Part shown: positions 7,592 through 17,256 of the stretch, piece after piece | How the letters are laid out: each line of letters starts with the position of its first letter | Numbering within the stretch: the stretch's first letter is position 1 | Assembly (NCBI GenBank): GCA_038239345.1 | Contig: JBBSEX010000013.1 | Location: forward strand, 1 to 64,000 | DNA length: 64,000 nt | Origin: JBBSEX01 sp038239345 | GTDB taxonomy: Bacteria; Acidobacteriota; Terriglobia; Bryobacterales; Bryobacteraceae | Reading direction: 5' to 3' | Notes under the pieces: generated by a model | What the model was told of the DNA's origin: nothing | What the model saw: only the letters and a program-made list of their open reading frames with translations | The model's database searches: none | Position numbers and translations under genes: made by a program

Positions 7592-8581
7592 ATGAAGACG
7601 CTAGTCATCGGGGGGACTTTATTTATTGGCCGCGCCTTGGTCGCGGAGTTGGTAAAAGCCGGCCATGACGTCACGGTACTTCATCGTAAGGCGGCGCACG
7701 AGAACGGCAAGCGCGTCGCAAATCTAATTGCCGACAGGAACGATCGCGACGCTGTTGGTAAGGCGCTCGCCGGCAAAAACTTCGACATAGTTTTCGACAA
7801 CGTCTATGACTGGGAACGTGGCACAACGGCCACCCAAGTCGAAGCCACCGTCAAAGCCTGCGGCGAAGGTTTGCAGCGCTACATCTTTATGTCTAGCGTG
7901 GCCGCCTATGGCGATGGGCTAAATCATCACGAAGGCGATGCGCTTGCGCCGGACGATCATGCCGACTCCTATGTTCGCAACAAGGCCATGACCGAACGCG
8001 CCTTGTTTCGAATGCATCAGCGAAGCGGCCTGCCCGTGGTTACATTGCGGCCTCCCTTCATATACGGACCGGGAAATCCGTTTTATCGCGAGGCTTTCTT
8101 TTGGGATCGCCTGCGCGATAATCGCTCCATCGTATTGCCCGGCGATGGCCGTCGCCTGATGCAGTTCATCCACGTCAAGGATTTGGTCTGGTCCTGTCTG
8201 CGGGTGATGACAGAGCGGGCTGCGGTCGGTCATGCGTTTAACATCGCCAATCCCCGGCCTCTCGCGCAGTTTGAAGTAGTAGAAGCTTTTGCCGCGGCAA
8301 TCAAGAAGCCAGTGAACTTCGTTCGCATTTCACGCGCTACGATTACTCGAGCCGGCGGACATCCGATGGGGCCAAAGCTTTATTTCGGTACGTATTTGGA
8401 CATGCCGCCGATTACGCAGATAATCTCAAAATCACAGCGCGTGCTGAAGTTCAAGCCAACGGATTTCGCCGATGGACTGAAAGAAACCTATCGTTGGTAT
8501 CAGCGTCACAATCCATTTCCCGCGCCGGATTACGCCTTTGAAGACGGCCTTTTGGCTCTGCCTCCCGAGCCGATGGAATAG
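7592..8581 (+). CDS. NAD-dependent epimerase/dehydratase (extended SDR)
   Basis: A 329-residue extended short-chain dehydrogenase. The NAD-binding GGTLFIGRAL is at residues 7-16, the Ser region is FMSSVAAYGDG, and the YVRNK that follows fits the catalytic YxxxK. LRPPFIYGPGN and the late FIHVKDLV are typical of nucleotide-sugar epimerases and dehydratases. A GGGTGG/CCACCC stem (7559-7577) sits in the short gap after the inositol synthase gene, with no T-run, so read-through is possible. The exact sugar or other substrate cannot be told; a link to inositol metabolism rests on position only. Confidence 0.85.
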   Translation: MKTLVIGGTLFIGRALVAELVKAGHDVTVLHRKAAHENGKRVANLIADRNDRDAVGKALAGKNFDIVFDNVYDWERGTTATQVEATVKACGEGLQRYIFMSSVAAYGDGLNHHEGDALAPDDHADSYVRNKAMTERALFRMHQRSGLPVVTLRPPFIYGPGNPFYREAFFWDRLRDNRSIVLPGDGRRLMQFIHVKDLVWSCLRVMTERAAVGHAFNIANPRPLAQFEVVEAFAAAIKKPVNFVRISRATITRAGGHPMGPKLYFGTYLDMPPITQIISKSQRVLKFKPTDFADGLKETYRWYQRHNPFPAPDYAFEDGLLALPPEPME

Positions 8582-8704
8582 CCCCCGGATGCCTCCGCGC
8601 ACCCGGGTCTGGTTTACCGCAGCGCCCCATATTTGTTTTCTCCCGTTGCATGGATCCTGTCATTGAACCGTGAAACGTTGCAGAATAGACTGGAGGCAAA
8701 TTAA

Positions 8705-10177
8705 ATGTCCATCGAAGCAGCTTCCTCTTTTCAAAGACTGAACCGGCGCGAACTTCTGCGGACTGCGGCCGCGTTGAGCTTCACGCCTTTCCTCAATGCC
8801 GGAAATAACGATCCGCATCGTCCGCGGTATCATTTTCTGCCGGTTCAAAATTGGATGAACGACCCCAATGGACTCATCTATTGGAAGGGCCAGTACCACC
8901 TCTTCTATCAATACAATCCCAATGGCGCATTTTGGGGCACGATGCATTGGGGACATGCCGTCAGCCCCGACATGATTCATTGGAAGCACTTGCCCATCGC
9001 GCTGGCGCCTACACCCGGAGGCTATGACAAGGACGGCGTCTTCTCCGGATGCGCAGTGATTTGGAACGGCAAACCGACGATAGTATACACCGCTACGTTG
9101 CCCGAGACGCAGTGCCTGGCGACAAGCGAAGACATGATTACGTGGAAAAAATATCAGGGAAATCCCGTCATTGCCGGGCCGCCACCTGGATTGAAGGTAG
9201 CCGCGTTTCGCGATCCTTGCGTATGGCGCGAGGGTGAAGATTGGATGATGGCGATCGGGTCGGGAATCGAGGGTGGCGGCGGAGCGGTCCTGCTCTATCA
9301 GTCAAAGGAGCTCACCCACTGGAATTACCTGCACCCACTGCTACTGGGCGAGTTGGCAAATGACGGACCCATCTGGGAATGCCCAAGTTTCTTCAAGCTT
9401 GGCGGTAAGCACGTGCTCCTTGTTTCGCTCGATAAGCAGAGCAAGGTGATGTGGATGACCGGCAGTTATAAAGACCGCAAGTTCATTCCTGAAAAGCGGG
9501 GGATTCTGGATGAGGGCGGTTATTACTACGCGCCACAAACGATGCTCGATGCTGCCGGCCGCCGCGTGATCTTTGGATGGTTACCGGAAGGGCGTACGAA
9601 GGAATCGCAGAAGGATGCAGGGTGGTGCGGCGTGCAGGCGATTCCTCGCATACTCACATTGCGCAGCGATAATTCGCTCGGATACGCTCCCATCGAAGGG
9701 ATAACGAAACTGCGCGGCAAGCTCGCAACATGGAGAAATATCGACGTGGCTGGCGAGACGCAGAAGATTCTTTCGGGGGTGCACGGCGACAGCCTTGAAA
9801 TCATGGTTGAACTAGAGCCCGATGCGGCGGAGTTCGGTGTGCGTTTACGTGCTTCTCCGGACGGCGCCGAGGAGACATTGGTAATCGTGGACCAGCCCGG
9901 GAAACGCGTGAACATCGATCGCCGGAAGTCGAGTCTGAGTGAGACCACGGATCGCGACGTCAAGGGCAGTTTGTTCGACGATGGGGGAAAGGCGATGCGG
10001 CTACGAGTCTTACTGGATCGCTCCGTGGTGGAAGTTTTCGCGAATGACTCAGCCTGTGTTACGAGTCGGATTTATCCGTCGAAGGCCGATAGCCTCGGGT
10101 TCGATCTCTTTGCTCGCGGCGGCGGAGTACGCGTTAAATCGCTGTCAGTCTGGGAAATGCGATCAATCTGGAGCTAA
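8705..10177 (+). CDS. Secreted GH32 beta-fructosidase
   Basis: A 490-residue glycoside hydrolase of family 32, which splits terminal or internal fructosyl bonds in sucrose, inulin or levan. The nucleophile motif WMNDPNG, the transition-state motif FRDP and the acid/base Glu in WECPSF are all present, so catalysis should be intact; a C-terminal beta-sandwich follows (VLLDRSVVEVFAND). The N-terminus has NRRELLRTAAALSF, a twin-arginine-like signal, so export through Tat is likely. A TGGAGG site lies nine bases before the ATG. The last four bases overlap the convergent small exported-protein gene. Confidence 0.94.
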   Translation: MSIEAASSFQRLNRRELLRTAAALSFTPFLNAGNNDPHRPRYHFLPVQNWMNDPNGLIYWKGQYHLFYQYNPNGAFWGTMHWGHAVSPDMIHWKHLPIALAPTPGGYDKDGVFSGCAVIWNGKPTIVYTATLPETQCLATSEDMITWKKYQGNPVIAGPPPGLKVAAFRDPCVWREGEDWMMAIGSGIEGGGGAVLLYQSKELTHWNYLHPLLLGELANDGPIWECPSFFKLGGKHVLLVSLDKQSKVMWMTGSYKDRKFIPEKRGILDEGGYYYAPQTMLDAAGRRVIFGWLPEGRTKESQKDAGWCGVQAIPRILTLRSDNSLGYAPIEGITKLRGKLATWRNIDVAGETQKILSGVHGDSLEIMVELEPDAAEFGVRLRASPDGAEETLVIVDQPGKRVNIDRRKSSLSETTDRDVKGSLFDDGGKAMRLRVLLDRSVVEVFANDSACVTSRIYPSKADSLGFDLFARGGGVRVKSLSVWEMRSIWS

Positions 10178-10464
10178 GCCCGGGGCGCTGGTGGAGGAGG
10201 CGGTGCTGTCTCCGGTGCGGGCGCTGGCGGAAAGTCCGACCGCTTCCCATCCGTCTTATCCTTCAACTTGTTGGCCCCCTTTTCCGTACCCGTTGCCGCG
10301 CCATGCACGCCTTTCTTGGTACCCTTCCAAGCTAGTTTTCCGCCACCCTTAGCGAGTTTGCCCGCTCCCTTACCCGCGGATTTCAGCCCATCCACCAGGA
10401 CCTCGGAACGCGCCGTGCCCATCGTGAACAATAAAACAGAGAAGACAAGTATTGTTTTCATCAT
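10174..10464 (-). CDS. Small Gly/Lys-rich exported protein
   Basis: About 96 residues. A clean signal peptide (MMKTILVFSVLLFTMGTARSE) is followed by a short low-complexity body in which GxGK/KGxxK units recur, rich in Gly and Lys, then a Pro/Ala tail. The frame can be opened to a GTG at 10479, but the ATG at 10464 begins directly at the signal peptide. I recognise no family. The basic body could bind nucleic acid, polyanions or the cell surface, but this is a guess. It converges on the GH32 gene with a four-base stop overlap. The signal peptide is the main reason to believe it is real. Confidence 0.6.
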   Translation of the reverse strand: MMKTILVFSVLLFTMGTARSEVLVDGLKSAGKGAGKLAKGGGKLAWKGTKKGVHGAATGTEKGANKLKDKTDGKRSDFPPAPAPETAPPPPPAPRA

Positions 10465-10564
10465 ATTCACTCGTACCACAGGAAGAGTAACGAAGGGAAG
10501 CCCCCATTCCTTGCAGGATCCTCTTCAACAAAGGACGCCTCCAAGCAGGATGCGGTTTCGAATG

Positions 10565-11725
10565 TCAGTCCAGCTTTTTTTTAAAACGCATCGCGCTCAG
10601 TGATAACACTGTAACGCCGATAACCGCCAAAGCCAGGGTTTGGGGCCATAGCACCGAAAAACCTGACCCCTTCAGAAAGATCCCTCGCACGATTTCCAGG
10701 AAATAGCGGACCGGGTTGATGTAAGTGATGTACTGAATCACTGGGGGCATATTGCGGATTGGAAATGAAAAGCCGCTCAGCAGAAAGAACGGCTGAAAGA
10801 ACAGAAACGTAGACATCATCGCCTGCTGTTGGGTCCGCGAGACCGTGGAAATAAATAAGCCCGCACCGAGGCTGGTCATCAGGAAAACAATAGCGGTTGC
10901 CATCAGCACGAAGAAATTTCCGCGAAACGGAACGTGAAACACAACCAGAGCCAACACTACAACAAGCACCGTGTCCAGCAACCCGATGACGGCGAACGGC
11001 AGCGTCTTTCCAAGAATCAATTCGATCGGCCGGATTGGGGTCACCATCAATTGCTCCATTGTTCCGATCTCTTTTTCCCGCACGATGGCCATGGACGTCA
11101 ACGACAAAGTCACCAGCATGATGATGTTCACTACTACGCCCGGCACGAAGTAGTTGCGGCTGCGCAAATCCGGATTAAACCAAACCCGGCTCTCCGTGAT
11201 CAACCCCGGAACTGCCGGATGCGTTGGCAATCCCAACGCCATGGTCGCGCCTACCATCTGTTTTCGTTGCCGCTCCGCCAGCGCGGCTTCAGAATATGAA
11301 CCGATGATCTGTCCGGCGTAACCGGTAACAATCGACGCTGTATTAGAATTTGTTCCTTCGACAAGAACCTGCACCGAGGTTGGACGGCCTCGCTCAATAT
11401 CGCGCGCGAAGCCCGGCAGCACCCGCACTACAAGATCGACCTTGCTCGTATCCAGTAGCCTCTGCATTTCCACTTCGCTCTTAGGCGACGCCACCAACCG
11501 GAATCGGTTCGATCCCTGGAACGCCGCCAACAATGCACGGCTTTCCTGAGAGCGATCGCCATCCATCCAGGCCAGCTTGGCGTTATCCACATCCAGATTC
11601 ACCGCATAGCCGAAGATGATCAACTGGATAAGCGGCGGCATAATCAACATCGCCCTCATGCGAGGCTCGCGGAGCGTTTGACGAAATTCTTTTCGAATGA
11701 TTTCCAGAATTCGCTCGATCATCAC
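10565..11725 (-). CDS. ABC-2 permease, YbhR-like
   Basis: A 386-residue permease of the ABC-2 type. A first membrane segment near residues 25-45 (MLIMPPLIQLIIFGYAV) is followed by a large extracytoplasmic domain (about 50-180), a long-loop REKEIGTMEQLMVTPI motif and five more membrane segments. This is the YbhR/YhhJ layout. It pairs with the next permease upstream, whose stop overlaps this start by four bases. It would form the membrane channel of a drug-type exporter with the two ATPases, fusion protein and TolC encoded upstream. Confidence 0.92.
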   Translation of the reverse strand: MMIERILEIIRKEFRQTLREPRMRAMLIMPPLIQLIIFGYAVNLDVDNAKLAWMDGDRSQESRALLAAFQGSNRFRLVASPKSEVEMQRLLDTSKVDLVVRVLPGFARDIERGRPTSVQVLVEGTNSNTASIVTGYAGQIIGSYSEAALAERQRKQMVGATMALGLPTHPAVPGLITESRVWFNPDLRSRNYFVPGVVVNIIMLVTLSLTSMAIVREKEIGTMEQLMVTPIRPIELILGKTLPFAVIGLLDTVLVVVLALVVFHVPFRGNFFVLMATAIVFLMTSLGAGLFISTVSRTQQQAMMSTFLFFQPFFLLSGFSFPIRNMPPVIQYITYINPVRYFLEIVRGIFLKGSGFSVLWPQTLALAVIGVTVLSLSAMRFKKKLD

Positions 11726-12855
11726 GCCACCTTCTGACGCATCTTGCGCGTCGCCGCCCAGAAGACTATGGCGGCATAAGCAATCAGGAGCAGCAGTTCA
11801 AACCAGAGAATCTCAAGGCCGATGCCCTTCAGGAAGATTCCCTTCAACAACACGATGAAGTACCGCGCTGGGACCAGATAGGAGATCACCTGAATCGCGA
11901 CGGGCATGTTGTCCACCGAATAAATAAATCCGGATAACAGGAACGCCGGCAGAAATGATGTCATCACGCTCACTTGATAAGCCACTAATTGGCTGCGAGT
12001 CGCCGCCGACAGAAAAATTCCCCAACACAAAGCGCCAAACAGAAACATGCAACCGGAAAAGAAGAGCAGCACGACGCTTCCTTTGAGCGGGACATCGAAA
12101 ATGAACACGCCCGCCAGCAGGCAAACCAGCATGTCCACGATCCCCAACACGAAAAACGCCGATAGCTTTCCCAGCACTAGCTCCGCCGGCCTGACTGGAG
12201 TTGAGAGAAGCTGCTCCATCGTGCCGTTCTCCCATTCGCGGGCGATCGTCAGCGAGGTAAGTAAGGCCGCAATAATCATCAGGATCACCGCGATCAGACC
12301 AGGCACGATATAGTTTTTCGACTTTAAATTCTGGTTGTACCAAACGCGAATTCGTGGCTCAACCAGCTGTTTCATCTCCGGTGCGCCGGACCGGTTCATC
12401 GCCGCGGCGCGCAACTCCGCCGCGTAGCCTTGCACCAGCGCGTCCGCATATGCCAGCGCGATCGCCGCTGTATTGGAATCGCTTCCGTCCACCAAAAGTT
12501 GCACTTGAACTTCCCGGCCGGCCATCAGATCCTTGGCGTAATCTTGCGGCACCACAAGCGCCAGCAGGCAGCGGCTAGTATCGATTTCCCGCTCGATTGC
12601 CCGATAACTCTCCGCATCCCCCAGCAGTTGGAAATAGTGCGACGCATTGAACTGCGCGACCAGTTCCCGGCTCTTCGGCGTACGGTCATGATCCCAAACC
12701 ACGGTGGGAATCTTATCCACGTCCAGGCTTAACGCGTAGCCGAAAGCCAATAGCATTACCAACGGCAGTGCCAGCGCTAAGGCTAGGCTTCTGGGATCCC
12801 GCACAATATGCAGCGCTTCTTTCCGCGCGATCGCCTTAGTCCGCCGGAAGTTCAT
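11722..12855 (-). CDS. ABC-2 permease, YbhS-like
   Basis: A 377-residue paralogue of the downstream permease with the same plan: one N-terminal membrane segment (LALALALPLVMLLAFGYAL), a periplasmic domain with SDSNTAAIALAYA, the REWENGTMEQLLSTPVRP motif, then a cluster of membrane helices. The two permeases probably form a heterodimer. The start overlaps the stop of the ATPase gene upstream by four bases (ATGA type), as expected for a stoichiometric complex. Confidence 0.92.
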   Translation of the reverse strand: MNFRRTKAIARKEALHIVRDPRSLALALALPLVMLLAFGYALSLDVDKIPTVVWDHDRTPKSRELVAQFNASHYFQLLGDAESYRAIEREIDTSRCLLALVVPQDYAKDLMAGREVQVQLLVDGSDSNTAAIALAYADALVQGYAAELRAAAMNRSGAPEMKQLVEPRIRVWYNQNLKSKNYIVPGLIAVILMIIAALLTSLTIAREWENGTMEQLLSTPVRPAELVLGKLSAFFVLGIVDMLVCLLAGVFIFDVPLKGSVVLLFFSGCMFLFGALCWGIFLSAATRSQLVAYQVSVMTSFLPAFLLSGFIYSVDNMPVAIQVISYLVPARYFIVLLKGIFLKGIGLEILWFELLLLIAYAAIVFWAATRKMRQKVA

Positions 12856-13808
12856 GCCGCTGCTCCCGCAAGACGCCGGTCCTCATCTTCGATCATTGCC
12901 ACGAAGACGTCCTCCATGGATGGATCAATTTGTTCCAGCTCTTCTATGGTGATGCTCTTTTGCGCCAGCAGCGATCGAATGGCGGGCATCGCTAAAGCGG
13001 CATTTTCGGCGGCAATGTGCAAACCACCGCCAAACACGGCGATGTCGCGAATACCCGGCTGTCCTTCCAGCGCCTTCATGCTCCCCAGCAGATCCGACGT
13101 CCCTAGATACAGAAGATGATGCGAATCGAACTTCTGCTTTAGCTCTTTCGGTGAACCAAGGGCGATCATCTTCCCGCGATACATCAGTCCCAGCCGGTGA
13201 CAATATTCGGCTTCGTCCATATAGTGCGTACTGACAAATATGGTGTGACCGGATTCGGAAAGCTGATAGATCAGCTCCCAAAAAGTCCGCCTAGCAATCG
13301 GATCGACGCCCGATGTCGGCTCGTCCAAAAATAGAATAGGAGGCTCATGAAGAATCGCGCAGCCAAGCGCTAGCCTCTGCTTCCAGCCCCCCGCCAGCAA
13401 TCGTGTCATCGACTTTCTTTTTTCCGTTAAACCCGCCATGCGGAGAACGTAGTCTTTGCGTTCCTGCCTCTTCGGCCGCGGCACACCATAAATACCACTG
13501 AAGAAATCGATGTTTTCTTCCACGGACAGATCGTCGTAAAGCGAGAACTTCTGCGACATGTAGCCGATATGTTTTTTAATCGATTCGGACTGCGTGCGCA
13601 CGTCGAATCCACCCACCGTCGCGTCTCCCTCGCTCGGCTCCAGCAGCCCGCAGAGAATGCGAATCGTTGTCGATTTCCCGGCGCCATTTGGACCTAAAAA
13701 CCCAAAGATTTCTCCCTTTTCGACGGCTAATGAAACATGATCGACCGCGACAAAATCGCCAAAACGCTTCGACAAATCGCGAATCGAAACTGCCTGCTCA
13801 AGCGGCAC
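12852..13808 (-). CDS. ABC ATPase, C-terminal half of a split YbhF
   Basis: A 318-residue ATP-binding subunit. Walker A is GPNGAGKST near residue 40 and Walker B ILFLDEPTSGVDP; the signature is LLAGGWKQR instead of the usual LSGG-type, a mild variation that could lower activity at one site. In E. coli YbhF two such domains are one protein; here they are two genes that overlap by 11 bases (13798-13808), consistent with a heterodimeric motor. The C-terminal extension (about 225-318) is typical of ATPases that serve ABC-2 exporters. Confidence 0.92.
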   Translation of the reverse strand: MPLEQAVSIRDLSKRFGDFVAVDHVSLAVEKGEIFGFLGPNGAGKSTTIRILCGLLEPSEGDATVGGFDVRTQSESIKKHIGYMSQKFSLYDDLSVEENIDFFSGIYGVPRPKRQERKDYVLRMAGLTEKRKSMTRLLAGGWKQRLALGCAILHEPPILFLDEPTSGVDPIARRTFWELIYQLSESGHTIFVSTHYMDEAEYCHRLGLMYRGKMIALGSPKELKQKFDSHHLLYLGTSDLLGSMKALEGQPGIRDIAVFGGGLHIAAENAALAMPAIRSLLAQKSITIEELEQIDPSMEDVFVAMIEDEDRRLAGAAA

Positions 13809-14748
13809 GGGTCCCCTCTTCTTGGCGGATCAACGCAATGAAGACGTCCTCCAGCGACGGCGTGATGCGCTGCAACTCGCACTGCGGAAATCCATTGGCG
13901 ATTGCGGCTTTTTGTAGTTGCCCGGCCGATGTCTTTGCGGCGTCCAGGAACAAATGCGCCTTCGCGCCAGAAGGTTCCACACTCACTACGCCCGGCTGCC
14001 GCTCCAAAAATTCACGCAGCTCACGCTGTCGCGGCGAAATAACCGCATAACATTCTTCCTTCACCTGTTTCTTCAGCGCGGCGGGTGAGTCGCAACGGAT
14101 CAGGCGGCCGTGATCCATCAATCCGACACGATTGCAACGCTCGGCTTCATCCAGGTAAGCGGTAGTCACGAAGACCGTTAAGCCCTCATGCACCAGCTGG
14201 TAGAGGATGGCCCAAAAGTCTCGTCGCGATACTGGGTCAACACCGTTCGTCGGCTCATCCAGGAACAAGATCTGGGGCCGATGAAGCAGAGTGCACATCA
14301 GGGCTAGCTTCTGTTTCATTCCACCCGAAAGCTTTCCCGCTTGCCGCTTACGAAATGGTTCCATCCGCGTCATGCGCAGCAGCTTGACCATCAACTCATC
14401 GCGCTCGCCCTCAACAATGCCGAAGAGATCCGAATAGAACAGCATGTTCTCGTCGACGCTCAGGTCGGTGTAAAGTCCGAATTTCTGGGCCATATACCCG
14501 ATGCGATCTTTCACGTAATCAAGCTGCTTGGCCACATCCACACCCGCGACCCACACCTCGCCTTCCGTAGGATCCATCAATCCACACAGCAGCCGCAGCG
14601 TGGTCGTCTTGCCCGCGCCGTCCGGCCCCACGAGACCGAAAATTTCGCCCTTCGCCACTTCCAGATTCAACGCATCCACCGCCGTCAGCGTGCCGAAGCG
14701 CCGTGTGAGATTTGTTACGCGGATCATGGAATCGCCACCGGGCGTCAT
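13798..14748 (-). CDS. ABC ATPase, N-terminal half of a split YbhF
   Basis: A 316-residue ATP-binding subunit with Walker A GPDGAGKTTT, an orthodox LSGGMKQK signature and Walker B ILFLDEPTNGVDP. It is translated directly after the membrane fusion protein gene (adjacent, no gap) and overlaps the next ATPase by 11 bases. The intact signature contrasts with the degenerate one in its partner, a pattern known from asymmetric ABC transporters. Confidence 0.92.
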   Translation of the reverse strand: MTPGGDSMIRVTNLTRRFGTLTAVDALNLEVAKGEIFGLVGPDGAGKTTTLRLLCGLMDPTEGEVWVAGVDVAKQLDYVKDRIGYMAQKFGLYTDLSVDENMLFYSDLFGIVEGERDELMVKLLRMTRMEPFRKRQAGKLSGGMKQKLALMCTLLHRPQILFLDEPTNGVDPVSRRDFWAILYQLVHEGLTVFVTTAYLDEAERCNRVGLMDHGRLIRCDSPAALKKQVKEECYAVISPRQRELREFLERQPGVVSVEPSGAKAHLFLDAAKTSAGQLQKAAIANGFPQCELQRITPSLEDVFIALIRQEEGTRAA

Positions 14749-15918
14749 TTATAGAAGGATCTCCGCATCCACCGGCATGTTCGATTTCAACTCGCGGTTT
14801 ACGTTAGCCACGTCGATCTTGATGCGATAAACCAGCTTGATTCGTTCTTCTTGTGTCTGAATCTGCTTCGGCGTGAATTCCGCCTGCGATGCAATGAACG
14901 AGATCGTCCCCCAATATGCTTTGCCGGGATAAGAATCTGTACTCAGCTTCACTTTTCCGCCGAGCTTCACGCGCCCCAAGTCCTTCTCGTTCACATAAGC
15001 GCGGAGCCACGGGTGATCCAGATCGCCAATCATTACTACCGACGTACCGGCCGCCAGCACCTCACCCGGTTCAGCGGATTTCGACAGCACGACGCCATCA
15101 ATGGGTGCGTATACCGCTGTGTCGCTCAGTTGCGAATTGGATATGGCGACTTGGGCATTCGCCCGGTCAATCTCAGCTCGCCGGGTATTAATTTCCTGTT
15201 CCTTGCGCTTCAGTTCAAAGCGATTCGCCTGACTCATACGCAACGCCGCCTGGGATCGCGCTAATTGCGCCCGAGCTGAAGCGATCTCCTCCTTACGAGG
15301 CCCTTCCAGCACCATCGCCGACTTCTCCTCGGCCTGCTTCAGGAGTGCCCCCGCACTCTGAAAGCGAGCGCGAAATTGATCGTACTGCGATGTCGAGATG
15401 TCTTCGTTCTTGTAAAGCGTTTGGGCCCGTTCCCAGTCTCTACTTGCCTGGTCTTGCTGACTGCGCGCATCGGTCACCATCGCTTGGGACTGGGTGATTT
15501 CCTGCCGGCGCGAGCCCGCCAAAAGCTCGTCCAGATGGGCCTGTGCCTGCGCGATCTCGGCTTTCCGCAATTCGATATCCGCTTCCAGCGTGGCTCGCTG
15601 TAGTTGAACGGATGTATTCATCTGCACCATTTGTGTTTGGGCGGAGTCCGCTCCTGCTTCGTCGCGCTGCTTCTGGCGTTCATTCAAATCGCGATCAAGC
15701 CGGGCGATCAACATTCCCTTCTTTACAGTCGCGCCTTCGTCGACAGCTCGTTCCACCAGTTTCCCGGCGATCTTGAATGAGACGTCTACTTGCGTCAACT
15801 CAATGTTGCCCGAAACCTTCAGAACATTTGGATCGTCCGTCCGAAACTTTCCAGCCCACCATAGCCCTGCCGCTGTCAGTGCGATTAAGACGATAACAAT
15901 CGGGATAATCTTTTTCAT
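14749..15918 (-). CDS. HlyD/YbhG-type membrane fusion protein
   Basis: A 389-residue periplasmic adaptor. An N-terminal membrane anchor (KKIIPIVIVLIALTAAGLWW) is followed by a lipoyl-like half-motif (VSFKIAGKLVERAVDEGATV), a long alpha-helical hairpin rich in Gln, Ala and Arg (about 90-250), then the second lipoyl half and a beta-barrel (VYAPIDGVVLSKSAEPGEV). It should bridge the ABC permeases to the TolC-like protein encoded eight bases upstream. Confidence 0.93.
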   Translation of the reverse strand: MKKIIPIVIVLIALTAAGLWWAGKFRTDDPNVLKVSGNIELTQVDVSFKIAGKLVERAVDEGATVKKGMLIARLDRDLNERQKQRDEAGADSAQTQMVQMNTSVQLQRATLEADIELRKAEIAQAQAHLDELLAGSRRQEITQSQAMVTDARSQQDQASRDWERAQTLYKNEDISTSQYDQFRARFQSAGALLKQAEEKSAMVLEGPRKEEIASARAQLARSQAALRMSQANRFELKRKEQEINTRRAEIDRANAQVAISNSQLSDTAVYAPIDGVVLSKSAEPGEVLAAGTSVVMIGDLDHPWLRAYVNEKDLGRVKLGGKVKLSTDSYPGKAYWGTISFIASQAEFTPKQIQTQEERIKLVYRIKIDVANVNRELKSNMPVDAEILL

Positions 15919-15926
15919 GCAATCTC

Positions 15927-17252
15927 CTAGTGACCTTCCGTAAGCGCGGTTTGGATGTTGCCCACGGATGTAGCTAAATCGATGCGGCCGAGATTGTAGT
16001 TATAAAGAGCATTGATCTGGTTATCGCGAGCACGGTCCAACCGGGTCTGCGCATCGGTCACTTCTAAACTATTGGCAACCCCCGCCTGATAGCGCCTGCG
16101 TGCCTGCGCCAGTTCGTTTTCGGCCAGTGTTAAGCCTTCGCGAGCCGCCGCGATTTCCGCTTCCGCTGAAACAATGCTGTCCAATGCGAGTCGAACTTCA
16201 AGGTCCACCTGATCGCGCAGATCTCTGCCACGAATCCTGGATTGGCGGTACAGCGAGAGGCTCTCCGCGCGCCTTGCATCCCTGCGGCCGCCATCGAAAA
16301 TCGGAAGCCGCAATGAAACGCCAACCGTGTGTGTTGGAATCGAGTTGTCGATCGCCGTCCCGCTCGGTCCATAATCGGCGAAGGCACCCACCGACGGCAG
16401 GCGCTCCCATTTCACCGCGCTGTAATTCAGGCGGGCGTTCTCTTCGCGCTTGTCCTGTGTCTTCAATTCCGGACGGTTGTCGCGCGCAAGATTCAGCGCC
16501 TGCGTCATCTCCAGTTTGTCTACCGGCACATAGGCCAGCTTGTCGGTCAATTGCACTTGTACTTCCAGCCGCACACCCATCGTTTTCAGCAACTGCAGCA
16601 GCGCCCGCCGCCGATCGTTGTCGGCAATAACCTGACGTTGGCGGTCATTCGCTAATTGAGATTGCGCCCGAGTAACTTCAATGCCGGTGCCTGTTCCGGC
16701 CTCCTTCTGCGAACTGGCCAATTTCAAAAGTGCTTCCGACAGCTCAACGTTAGCCTTGGCGGTATCGAGCGCGGCCTCGGCCCGGAGCCCCAACAAATAA
16801 GCGCGGGCGACTTGGTCGGCTACTTGATTTCGCGTGCTCTCGTTATCGAACTTGGCGGCCGATATGCCGGTCTTCGATGCCTGATACCGTCGCACCGCGC
16901 TGAAATCGAAAACGCTCTGCGTCACACTCGCCCGAGTGTCGAAAACGTCGAACGGCCCCACTACGGTCGGCAGCGCAAACGGAAATCCCGCGGCGGTTCC
17001 GAAGTTCAATCCGAACGTAGAAAGATTGGTAGTTTGTTGCTGATATCGAATCGCGCCTTCCAAATCCGGAAGTAGTGCCGCTCGCGACTGTCCAGCTACA
17101 GCCTCGGCTTGCCGAATGGCCTCTTGCGAAAGTTGCGCTCGAGGGCTACCATCCGGCGCCAGGGCGATTTCCACCGCTTGTTTTAAGCTCAGCGCCATGG
17201 TCTCCGCCGCTAACGTGTATGCGGTGAACAAGAGTAATAACGCACTTCGCAT
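15927..17252 (-). CDS. TolC-type outer membrane efflux protein
   Basis: A 441-residue outer membrane channel. The signal peptide ends near AAETMALSL; the body has two repeated long-helix halves with the typical LKQAVEIAL and ALNLARDNRPELK openings and GVANSLEVTDAQTRL near the end. It provides the exit duct for the exporter. It is the first structural gene after the TetR regulator (four-base gap), so the regulator, channel, adaptor, motors and permeases form one seven-gene unit. Confidence 0.93.
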   Translation of the reverse strand: MRSALLLLFTAYTLAAETMALSLKQAVEIALAPDGSPRAQLSQEAIRQAEAVAGQSRAALLPDLEGAIRYQQQTTNLSTFGLNFGTAAGFPFALPTVVGPFDVFDTRASVTQSVFDFSAVRRYQASKTGISAAKFDNESTRNQVADQVARAYLLGLRAEAALDTAKANVELSEALLKLASSQKEAGTGTGIEVTRAQSQLANDRQRQVIADNDRRRALLQLLKTMGVRLEVQVQLTDKLAYVPVDKLEMTQALNLARDNRPELKTQDKREENARLNYSAVKWERLPSVGAFADYGPSGTAIDNSIPTHTVGVSLRLPIFDGGRRDARRAESLSLYRQSRIRGRDLRDQVDLEVRLALDSIVSAEAEIAAAREGLTLAENELAQARRRYQAGVANSLEVTDAQTRLDRARDNQINALYNYNLGRIDLATSVGNIQTALTEGH

Positions 17253-17256
17253 AGAG

